Positions 45,145 through 52,494 of a stretch of DNA of 64,000 nucleotides are shown here, in pieces. The notes under the pieces were generated by a model. That model was not told where the DNA came from, did not search any database, and was given only the letters and a program-made list of their open reading frames with translations. The DNA comes from Paenibacillus mangrovi (lineage in GTDB: Bacteria; Bacillota; Bacilli; Paenibacillales; Paenibacillaceae), in the NCBI RefSeq assembly GCF_022898935.1, contig NZ_JALIRP010000005.1:186001-250000 (forward strand). Direction: 5' to 3'. Every line of letters starts with the position of its first letter. The stretch's first letter is position 1. The translations under genes and the position numbers were made by a program.

Positions 45145-46377
45145 ATGGATTTGCAAAGCGGCAGGTTTTACTGGCCCACAACTCTGGAACAGACTCCAAT
45201 CTATCCTCCGCTATCCGGTGATACCTCCTGCGATGTGCTGATTGTCGGCGGAGGCATCTCCGGAGCCCTAAGTGCATGGGCGCTTGCACAGCACGGGGCT
45301 GATGTACTCGTGGTCGATAAAAGACAGCCCGGCTCCGGCAGCACCACATCCAATACCGGGCTCATCCAGTATGCAGGCGGGAAATCCTTCGTGAAGATGG
45401 TCAACACCTTTGGCGAGGAGCGGACGGTCCGGCATCTGAAGTTATGTGAAGCGGCTATCCATAACATGGAGGCACTGAGTAGCGAGCTGCCGATCAATCC
45501 GGACTTTACGCGGCGGGACAGCCTCTACTACGCCAGTTACCCTGAAGATGTAGCCAAGCTGGAGCAGGAAATCACGCTTTTGAAAAAGCATGGATTTCAG
45601 GCCATTCTGCTCAGTGAAGAACATATCGCAGCCCAATACCCGTTCCGTAAACCAGGGGCCATCTACTATTACAACGATGCGGATCTCAATCCCGTCCGGT
45701 TCACGGCCGGTCTGCTGGAGAAGGCCCGAAGCAGCGGCGTGAGGGTTCATGCCAATACCGAAATCACAGGCAAAACGTTTGAGCACGGCAAAGCCGTATT
45801 CTATACCCAAAATCGTCACCGGATTGAAGCGAGGTATGTCATTTTTGCCGCTGGTTATGAAAACCTCGAAGTCAAAAGGGACAAAAATGCGGTGTTGTCG
45901 TCCACCTATGCGGTCGTAACACAGCCCATTGCCGACCTCAGCTTCTGGTACAAGCGTACCCTCATCTGGGAGACGGCGAGGCCATACATGTATATGCGTA
46001 CGACGGCAGATAACCGCGTTATCATTGGCGGACTTGATAAAGATACTGAGTATGCTGATGTCCGTGATTCAAAGCTGCTGAACAATAAGGACAAGCTGCT
46101 CGGAGAATTCGGCAAGCTGTTCCCGGATATCCCGGTAAAGGCAGAATATTATCTGGCGGCCTTTTATGGCGGAACTCATGACGGGCTGCCGATGATCGGT
46201 ATGTACGAGGAATTTCCCGGATGCTATTTTCTAATGGGGTACGGCGACAATGGCATCGTCTACAGCATGGTCCTGGCGGAAATTATCGGGGATATGATCG
46301 CGACAGGTCGCAGCAAGAATGCAGATCTGTACCTGCAGACCCGGCCGAAGCCGTTCGATAAGCGAAGAAAAGGATAG
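45145..46377 (+). CDS. DAO-type FAD-dependent oxidoreductase
   Basis: A 410-aa flavoprotein with the dinucleotide-binding motif CDVLIVGGGISGALSAWALAQHGADVLVVDK at about residues 30-60 and a C-terminal GGTHDGLPMIGMYEEFPGCYFLMGYGDNG. It parallels the FAD domain of the YhfW-like protein at 43074 (shared layout including STTSNTGL against TGHTSAKI and FGEER against FGEEK) but has no Rieske domain. The ATG at 45145 is about 12 bases after AAGGCGG; a longer start at 45106 gives a basic leader without homology signs. Confidence 0.88.
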   Translation: MDLQSGRFYWPTTLEQTPIYPPLSGDTSCDVLIVGGGISGALSAWALAQHGADVLVVDKRQPGSGSTTSNTGLIQYAGGKSFVKMVNTFGEERTVRHLKLCEAAIHNMEALSSELPINPDFTRRDSLYYASYPEDVAKLEQEITLLKKHGFQAILLSEEHIAAQYPFRKPGAIYYYNDADLNPVRFTAGLLEKARSSGVRVHANTEITGKTFEHGKAVFYTQNRHRIEARYVIFAAGYENLEVKRDKNAVLSSTYAVVTQPIADLSFWYKRTLIWETARPYMYMRTTADNRVIIGGLDKDTEYADVRDSKLLNNKDKLLGEFGKLFPDIPVKAEYYLAAFYGGTHDGLPMIGMYEEFPGCYFLMGYGDNGIVYSMVLAEIIGDMIATGRSKNADLYLQTRPKPFDKRRKG

Positions 46378-46416
46378 CCGGGCCGCGCTTCTAGCCTTGC
46401 TATCCTTTGTTTATCA

Positions 46417-47517
46417 TCATATACCGGGTCCATAGACTTCCGATCTCTTAAAAAAGTTCGGGTATACAATCTTATTATCATAGGATTGATGGAAAATATG
46501 CGTCGTAGCCGGAGACACCGGCGGAATCAGCCAATTCCAGTATCCCGTCAGCGGACGGCCGCACTTGGCCTCTCTCTGTTCAAACAGCTCAAACTGCGCG
46601 GCTGCGGTATGATGATCTACCATGCTTACACCAGCCTGTTTATATGAATGCAGCACGGCCACATTCATCTCGACGAGCGCCCTGTCCCGCCATAGTGTGG
46701 TTTCACTGGCGGTAGACAAGCCCATCAGCTCGGCGACCTGCGGGAGAACGTTATAACGGTTCTCATCCGCAAAATTGCGGGCACCGATCTCCGTTGCCAT
46801 ATACCAGCCGTTAAAGGGCGCTGCCGTATAATGAATCCCCCCAATCACCATGACCATATCCGAAATGATCGGCACCGCGTACCAACGCAGGCCAAGATGA
46901 CCGAATGCCGGATAATCCGGATGAGTAAGTGGCACCTCAAGCGCCAGCCCATCTGGAATAGGAAACAGTAACGGCTCCTGGTCTTCCGACTGGATCACCA
47001 GAGGCAGTACATCGAAGTTCGTGCCCTCTCCTCTCCAGCCCATATCTCTGCATAAGCTCGTAAATGCTATAGAAGCAGGATCGCCTATGATCCCGTTTTC
47101 CGTCTCATAGCCTGCGTACCGGACCAGCTGGTGATTCCAGATGCGAACTCCTTTGTTTTCTGGCCCCGGAGGCTTGAATACCGACAGCGTCGGAATGATC
47201 TTGCCGCCATTGGTGGCCGAATCGATATGGTTCAGCAGCGCCGTATAAATATCATCCGGATGCTCCAGATGCCGCTGATCCTTTACAATCATGGAATCCC
47301 AGAACAGCCTCCCAATACAGCGGTTGCTGTTGCGCCAGGCCATCTTGGCCCCGTGCTCCAGCTCCTCGAACGTATGCTCATAGGTTCCGGTCACATCGAT
47401 TTCTTTTCTAATCGCCGCAAGCCGGTCACGAATATCCTGCTCTGTTTTCCCAAGCTCGGTATAACATATTTGTATATAATCTTCCGCTTCTTGAAGCAGA
47501 ATGCCCTGTTCCGTCAT
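46417..47517 (-). CDS. nos: nitric oxide synthase, oxygenase domain
   Basis: A 366-aa bacterial NOS that oxidises arginine to citrulline and NO with heme and a reduced pterin. The heme-ligating Cys is in WRNSNRCIGR (residue 67), followed by IIPTLSVFKPPGP, the arginine-site GIHYTAAPFNGWYMATEIG and the pterin-site WNWLIPPVSPATTHIFH. There is no fused reductase domain, as usual in Bacillales, so an ordinary flavodoxin system must supply electrons. The ATG at 47515-47517, six bases after GGGGAG, is preferred over one two codons upstream. Confidence 0.97.
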   Translation of the reverse strand: MTEQGILLQEAEDYIQICYTELGKTEQDIRDRLAAIRKEIDVTGTYEHTFEELEHGAKMAWRNSNRCIGRLFWDSMIVKDQRHLEHPDDIYTALLNHIDSATNGGKIIPTLSVFKPPGPENKGVRIWNHQLVRYAGYETENGIIGDPASIAFTSLCRDMGWRGEGTNFDVLPLVIQSEDQEPLLFPIPDGLALEVPLTHPDYPAFGHLGLRWYAVPIISDMVMVIGGIHYTAAPFNGWYMATEIGARNFADENRYNVLPQVAELMGLSTASETTLWRDRALVEMNVAVLHSYKQAGVSMVDHHTAAAQFELFEQREAKCGRPLTGYWNWLIPPVSPATTHIFHQSYDNKIVYPNFFKRSEVYGPGI

Positions 47518-47635
47518 GTCCATCTCCCCATCTATGTGAAGCTATAACACCCATATTTTAATATTATAGCCATAAATAGAGGTGCTGGTCCGCATCAAAC
47601 ATGATATCTTCGTGAATCCTGCAGCCTTGCAGCGT

Positions 47636-48574
47636 TTATTTCTTTTTGGCCTTACCAGCGGCCTTTTCCTGCAGCTTCCATTCATCCAGCCAAGCCCATA
47701 AATAATAAGCCACGTAACTCCGCCAAGGTGACCAGTTGCTGCTGATCGCAAGCATCTCCGGCGAGGAAGGCTGGCTGTCGTAGCCCCACAGCAGCTTCAT
47801 CGCATTTTTGAGGCCGATGTCATCCACCGGGAAAAAGTCAGTACGACCAACTCCAAACAGCAAGAAGCACTCGACCGTCCATTTGCCGATTCCGCGGACA
47901 GGGAGGAGCTTCTCGAAAATCTCCTGATCCTCCAGAGCAGGCAGCGAGTACAAATCCAGCGTTCCTTCATCGACCATCCGCGACAAGCCAATGACATATT
48001 CCGCCTTGCGCCGGCTGAACTGAAGCTCCATCAGCTCTTCAGGCTCAAGACGGGCCAGTGCGCCCGGTTCAGGAAAACTGTAGAGCAAACGTCCATCAGC
48101 CTGTACAGGAGTGCCATAACGCTCCGTAATCCGGCTGACCAGCGCTGCGGCAAAGCTAAGGTTCATCTGCTGTCCGATAATGGTACGCACTAGATTTTGA
48201 TAGAGATTCGGTTCGAGCAGAATCTTTAGCCCATACAGATCCGGAAGAATCGAACCGATCACCGGTTCTTCCGCAAGCTGCTTGTAAAATGGCAGTAAGT
48301 CCACATGATTGGAAAGCATTTTTTCGATGAATGCAGCTGCAGCATCCTGCTCTGTATCCGAGCACGAATCAAGAAAATCAATCTCCGCAGCCTGTCCTTC
48401 CTCGTGCTGTACCAGCGTTACCTTAACCGGAATTTTGCGGGTGCAGGCAGGCACAACTTTCGAAAATACGGGGCGCTCTGGATCCGCATATACCAGCATT
48501 TCGTTCTGGCTTCTTACCGACCTCATGACCAGTTCCGCGTTAAAGGGCTCCAACAAGGGAATGCTTTTGGACAC
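47636..48574 (-). CDS. AlkA-type DNA-3-methyladenine glycosylase
   Basis: A 312-aa HhH-GPD glycosylase: an N-terminal mixed domain, then the helix-hairpin-helix LLPVRGIGKWTVECFLLFGVGRTDFFPVDDIGL, which holds the catalytic Asp, and NLVRTIIGQQMNLSFAAALVSRI upstream of it. It removes alkylated purines in base-excision repair; B. subtilis YfjP is a similar protein. The tail is Lys-rich. It is convergent with nothing and lies 118 bp upstream of nos on the same strand. Confidence 0.9.
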   Translation of the reverse strand: MSKSIPLLEPFNAELVMRSVRSQNEMLVYADPERPVFSKVVPACTRKIPVKVTLVQHEEGQAAEIDFLDSCSDTEQDAAAAFIEKMLSNHVDLLPFYKQLAEEPVIGSILPDLYGLKILLEPNLYQNLVRTIIGQQMNLSFAAALVSRITERYGTPVQADGRLLYSFPEPGALARLEPEELMELQFSRRKAEYVIGLSRMVDEGTLDLYSLPALEDQEIFEKLLPVRGIGKWTVECFLLFGVGRTDFFPVDDIGLKNAMKLLWGYDSQPSSPEMLAISSNWSPWRSYVAYYLWAWLDEWKLQEKAAGKAKKK

Positions 48575-48734
48575 GTAAATCCTCCGTTCTTAACCGCTGT
48601 ATTTAAGTATACGCGTGATGTTTTCTAATAAATTAGCCTACCCCGTCAAAATTGGCAACCCCTCCCTTACACCCCTCTCTCTTCAAAAGCATAGGCTATA
48701 AAATCCCAACTACAGATTGAAGGAGGCTTTTCCC

Positions 48735-49172
48735 TTGATTTCACACGGATTCTATTACCGACCAGCAGCAAGTCCCGACACCGCCTTGGCAGCAGACCTA
48801 ATTAAAGCCATAGACGGCGAATATAGTGCGATTAATTGCTACGAGCAGCTGGCAAAGCTCGCTCCCTCCGAAGATGCCAGAAAACGCATCCTCGAAATTC
48901 GTGAGGATGAAATGAAGCATCTGCAGTTTTTCTCGCAGGCATACACTCATCTAACAGGTCAAACACATAAGCCTGTCCAGACGGAAACCTGTGCAAAAGA
49001 GTATAGAGCTGGCCTTGTCGCATCGTTTAGAGATGAACAGGAAACCGTTGATTTTTATTTGAGCTTATCCGACCGGGCGCAGGATCCTAATTTGAAAAAC
49101 CAGATCCGCCGCATCGCCATGGATGAACAGAATCATGCCGTCTGGTTCCTGTACATGATGAGTCATCGTTAG
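48735..49172 (+). CDS. ferritin-like diiron protein
   Basis: A 145-aa four-helix protein of the ferritin/rubrerythrin-like group. Candidate metal ligands appear twice in the right spacing: EYSAINCYEQL with REDEMKHLQFF, and FRDEQETVDFY with MDEQNHAVWF. The TTG at 48735 is nine bases after GAAGGAGG; an in-frame TTG at 48717 overlaps that site. A role in iron handling or peroxide protection is inferred. A terminator follows at once. Confidence 0.82.
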   Translation: MISHGFYYRPAASPDTALAADLIKAIDGEYSAINCYEQLAKLAPSEDARKRILEIREDEMKHLQFFSQAYTHLTGQTHKPVQTETCAKEYRAGLVASFRDEQETVDFYLSLSDRAQDPNLKNQIRRIAMDEQNHAVWFLYMMSHR

Positions 49173-49180
49173 CAGCACAA

Positions 49181-49224
49181 AGAACAAGGAGCGTCTCCTC
49201 TTAAGCGAGGGACGCCCTTGTTCT
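49181..49224 (+). terminator. terminator of the ferritin-like gene
   Basis: AGAACAAGG and CCTTGTTCT pair outside GCGTC and GACGC with single-base bulges, around a GC-poor loop. The following T tract is short. Confidence 0.75.
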
Positions 49225-49310
49225 GTAAATATAATTCTATAGAAAATTCCCGCAATGCATACATATCGGGTGCTCATCTTAGTGACTTCGGGTGGCATAT
49301 TACCGGATGG

Positions 49311-50210
49311 TCAGCTGTTCTGCTTATCCACCATTAAAATACTTTGGGCAAAGGAGATCCACTCCCGCGCCGCAAATGACAGATACCGTTCCTTGCGCCA
49401 AATCATGCCAAGCTGCCAGGGAATGGACGGGTTGATAAGCGGCAAAATACGAATCTTTTCATGATCCACCTCGCGGCAAATGGTCTCCGGCAGCAGCGCG
49501 ATCCCCAAATTGGCTGCCACCATGCCGCTGATCAAATCCCACTGCGAGCTCTCATAAATGATGCGCGGCTGAAAGCCGACGCGGACACACTCCGTAATAA
49601 TCCGGTCATGCAGCGCGAAATCCTCCCGGAATAGAACAAAGCTCTCATCTGCCAGCTCCGCAAGGGGTACTGCCCCACGGCTGGACAGAGGGTTCGAGGG
49701 ATGTACGAGCAGCATCAGATTTTCTCTCGCAAAGGAGAAATAGTGAAACACATCCTCTTCAGTCGGCAGAACCGCCACCCCAACATCCAGCAGGCCGCTT
49801 TCGACGTCCTTTTCGACCTTTTTGGCTCCATCCTCAAATACCTGCATGGTCACCTGAGGATATTTTTTATGAAACTGGCCGATTACCTCGGGAAAAAAAC
49901 TGGAGCCGACCATGGGAGGCAGTCCAAGCCGAATATGCCCTTTCTGCAGGTTTTTCAAATCTCCAAGCTCGGCGGACAAGCTTTGAAAGGATTTGACGAT
50001 CGGCTTCGCCTGCTCATAGATAATTTGGCCCGCATCCGTCAGCTCAATTTTTTTATTCGAACGGTCAAATAGCGTTACGCCAAGCTCGTCTTCAATATTG
50101 CGGATCGTCTTGCTGATCGTCGGCTGCGTAATATACAGCGATTCGGCCGCCTTGGTAAAGCTCTGCAGCCGGGCCACCTCCATAAAATATTGCAGATGCC
50201 GGATATCCAT
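49311..50210 (-). CDS. cidR: LysR-type regulator, CidR-like
   Basis: A 299-aa LysR protein: helix-turn-helix at residues 3-62 (RHLQYFMEVARLQSFTKAAESLYITQPTISKTIRNIEDELG) and a periplasmic-binding-protein-like effector domain. It is divergent from the cidA/cidB pair, as CidR is in staphylococci and YwbI in B. subtilis, so it most likely activates them in response to a small acid. The ATG at 50208-50210 follows GGGGGAGAAG; an in-frame ATG at 50285 adds an unrelated leader. Confidence 0.87.
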   Translation of the reverse strand: MDIRHLQYFMEVARLQSFTKAAESLYITQPTISKTIRNIEDELGVTLFDRSNKKIELTDAGQIIYEQAKPIVKSFQSLSAELGDLKNLQKGHIRLGLPPMVGSSFFPEVIGQFHKKYPQVTMQVFEDGAKKVEKDVESGLLDVGVAVLPTEEDVFHYFSFARENLMLLVHPSNPLSSRGAVPLAELADESFVLFREDFALHDRIITECVRVGFQPRIIYESSQWDLISGMVAANLGIALLPETICREVDHEKIRILPLINPSIPWQLGMIWRKERYLSFAAREWISFAQSILMVDKQNS

Positions 50211-50259
50211 CCCGTCTTCTCCCCCTTTTGCTAGGCATCGTTCTCTGTATAGAAAAATG

Positions 50260-50274
50260 GAATGATAATCATTC
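50260..50274. promoter_or_regulatory. perfect palindrome resembling half of a Fur box
   Basis: GAATGATAATCATTC is a perfect 7-1-7 palindrome between cidR and cidA. Its central 13 bases, AATGATAATCATT, equal the core of the 19-bp Fur consensus, but the outer bases differ, so a CidR or Fur site are both possible. Confidence 0.5.
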
Positions 50275-50280
50275 GATTTA

Positions 50281-50314
50281 TTCATTTTACCTATGAAAAC
50301 AATCGATGTAAAAT
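50281..50314 (+). promoter_or_regulatory. cidA promoter with LysR box
   Basis: TTCAT-N7-ATGAA at 50281-50297 is a T-N11-A dyad typical of LysR regulators. TTTACC (50286-50291) and TAAAAT (50309-50314) are 17 bp apart and give a plausible promoter whose -35 lies inside the dyad. Confidence 0.65.
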
Positions 50315-50342
50315 TTTCATATCAATGAAAGGAGAGAGTCCT

Positions 50343-50717
50343 TTGAAGAATATTGTGAAAGGGACGGTGCAGGTAGCGGCACTTATGATTTTTACGCTGC
50401 TAATGAACAAGCTGGCCGAACTTTTGCATTTGCCGGTGCCCGGCAGCATTCTTGGGATCATCGTTTTATTCATCTTACTAGAAACCGGCATAATCCGTCT
50501 GGAATGGATTGATCTTGGAGCGAGCTGGCTGCTTGCCGAGCTGCTGCTGTTCTTCGTTCCTGCGGCTGTCGGTGTCATGAAATATATTCCGATGCTCAAA
50601 AGTGATGGCGTCCGCATCCTGATCGTAGTTATTTTCAGTACATTTATCGTCATGGCCAGCTCGGGGCTGCTTGCAGCCTGGATTGCCAAACAGAAAGAAC
50701 GGAGGGCTTCACAATGA
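50343..50717 (+). CDS. cidA: CidA/LrgA holin-like protein
   Basis: A 124-aa membrane protein with four helices and the signature PVPGSILGIIVLFILL. CidA/LrgA proteins form oligomeric membrane structures linked to murein hydrolase control and to pyruvate export or uptake. The TTG at 50343 is eight bases after GGAG; an ATG at 50325 has no site. Its stop overlaps the cidB start as ATGA. A divergent LysR gene and a LysR box are upstream. Confidence 0.93.
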   Translation: MKNIVKGTVQVAALMIFTLLMNKLAELLHLPVPGSILGIIVLFILLETGIIRLEWIDLGASWLLAELLLFFVPAAVGVMKYIPMLKSDGVRILIVVIFSTFIVMASSGLLAAWIAKQKERRASQ

Positions 50718-51394
50718 TCGGCCTCATATGTTTGCTCGGTACACTCGGTCTTTATGCCGTAAGCAAACGCATCTATGCGAAGCGGCCAAAAGTATACCTG
50801 TCTCCGCTTCTGATTACTCCCGTGATCATTATTCTTATTTTGACCTGGGCGCAGATTCCTTATGAATCCTATAACAAAGGCGGCAAATGGCTGAGTAGTC
50901 TGCTTCAGCCGGCTACGGTTGCTTTTGCGGTACCGTTATACAAAAATTTCAAGGTACTAAAAAAGCACGCCACCGAAATTATCGCCGGCGTGCTGACGGG
51001 TTCATGCGTTGCCATGATCTCATCAGCATTTCTGGCCAAGTGTCTTCACTTAGACACATCGCTTGTGATTAGCTTGGTTCCACGCTCCGTCACGACCCCG
51101 ATTGCCATGAATGTATCCCAGGACATTGGCGGCGTGCCGAATATTACGGCTGCCTTTGTCATTATGACGGGGCTGCTCGGCTCCATGATCGGCCCGATGG
51201 TGCTACGCATGTTCAAAATAGACAACGATATTGCGCGCGGCATTCTGTACGGCACCAGCTCCCACGGTGCAGGCACCTCCAAGGCATTTGAGAATAGTGC
51301 GCTGTCCGGGACCATATCCAGCATTTCGATGATCGTGGCTGCCCTATTTACGCTTGGAGCCGCGCCGGTAATGATGCACATGCTGGCGCACTAA
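50714..51394 (+). CDS. cidB: CidB/LrgB family protein
   Basis: A 226-aa membrane protein with about six to seven helices. VAFAVPLYKNFKVLKKHATEI, LVPRSVTTPIAMNVSQDIGGVP and GTSSHGAGTSKAFE are the conserved LrgB-family blocks. It works with CidA; recent work on the family points to pyruvate transport, while the holin/antiholin model concerns autolysis. The start overlaps the cidA stop by four bases. Confidence 0.95.
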   Translation: MIGLICLLGTLGLYAVSKRIYAKRPKVYLSPLLITPVIIILILTWAQIPYESYNKGGKWLSSLLQPATVAFAVPLYKNFKVLKKHATEIIAGVLTGSCVAMISSAFLAKCLHLDTSLVISLVPRSVTTPIAMNVSQDIGGVPNITAAFVIMTGLLGSMIGPMVLRMFKIDNDIARGILYGTSSHGAGTSKAFENSALSGTISSISMIVAALFTLGAAPVMMHMLAH

Positions 51395-51410
51395 AATAGC
51401 TTTTCTACTA

Positions 51411-52391
51411 TTAATAGCTGATGCGGACCGGCTTGCCCGATACCGCTGATTCCAGTGCGGCGCAGGTGACAGCCTGCGTCCTGAACGCATCTGCATAATC
51501 CGAACGGATCCGGGAGCCGTCACCTGTGCGCAATGCATGGATGAAGGCTTCCGTTTCTTTTACATAGGGATTCATTTGCTCTGGATATTCCGTTCGTTCA
51601 TCTGGTCGCGACCACCGGAGCCGCTTCGTATTCCAGTCCAGGACGCCTTGATCCGTATAGAAGGTTAGCCCGATATCAGAGAGCTCCCCTCCTTCCGGAA
51701 GAGCACAGGTATTAGAGATGTTAGCGACGAGGCCGCTTGCCATCCTGAGGGTAACCGTGCCCACATCCGCAACCTCCATGCCTTCCACCTGCTCATGCTT
51801 AATGCGGTTTCCGTAAAGCGCATACACTTCTAGGACCTCGCCAGCCAGATAACGCAGCAAATCCACCAAATGCGTTGTCTGCTCGATAAACTGCCCGCCG
51901 GAGCCGTTCTGCTGCCTCCACCAGGCTACTCCCGGCATGCTGCCCATCCAGCGCCCGAGCATCATGCCAGTGTTCTGCTCCTTTATCAGCTCTTTCAGCT
52001 TGTCTATGCTTGTTTGATAACGGAAATGATAGCCGACTGAGGTAATCAATTTCGCTTCTTCGATCTTAGCCAGGATGCTCCGCGGAAGCTCCGTATTGAG
52101 ACCGAGCGGTTTTTCCACCAAAAAAGGAATGCCTCGCCGAATCAATTCCTCCTCGATGGGCCCATGCGACATGGGCGGAACACAGATATATACCGCGTCA
52201 AGCCGCTCCGCATCCAGCATTTCATGCAAATCACCATAGCCAGCTGCACCATAAGCGCGAGCCTTCTGTTCCGCTTTTTCCTTGCTTGTCCCGAGAAAAG
52301 CCTGCACCTTTACGCCTTCGGCCCCCGCAAGTATGTCAGCATGCACCTGGCTGAACCAGCCCGTTCCGATGATTCCGATCTGAAGCGTCAT
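51411..52391 (-). CDS. Gfo/Idh/MocA-family oxidoreductase
   Basis: A 326-aa NAD(P)-dependent oxidoreductase. The Rossmann motif is IGIIGTGWFSQVHADIL at the N-terminus, the lysine motif is VEKPLGLN, and HLVDLLRYLAGEV marks the catalytic His region. Such enzymes act on inositol or other sugars; the substrate is unknown. The ATG at 52389-52391 follows GGTGGGG. It converges with cidB. Confidence 0.88.
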   Translation of the reverse strand: MTLQIGIIGTGWFSQVHADILAGAEGVKVQAFLGTSKEKAEQKARAYGAAGYGDLHEMLDAERLDAVYICVPPMSHGPIEEELIRRGIPFLVEKPLGLNTELPRSILAKIEEAKLITSVGYHFRYQTSIDKLKELIKEQNTGMMLGRWMGSMPGVAWWRQQNGSGGQFIEQTTHLVDLLRYLAGEVLEVYALYGNRIKHEQVEGMEVADVGTVTLRMASGLVANISNTCALPEGGELSDIGLTFYTDQGVLDWNTKRLRWSRPDERTEYPEQMNPYVKETEAFIHALRTGDGSRIRSDYADAFRTQAVTCAALESAVSGKPVRISY

Positions 52392-52494
52392 GACAGATCC
52401 CCACCTTTTACGCATATTTACCGTACATTATACAGAACGCTGCCTCGGTCGACTATCCCCTATTTCAGGACTTTCGGAGGCAGAACTGTACTCT

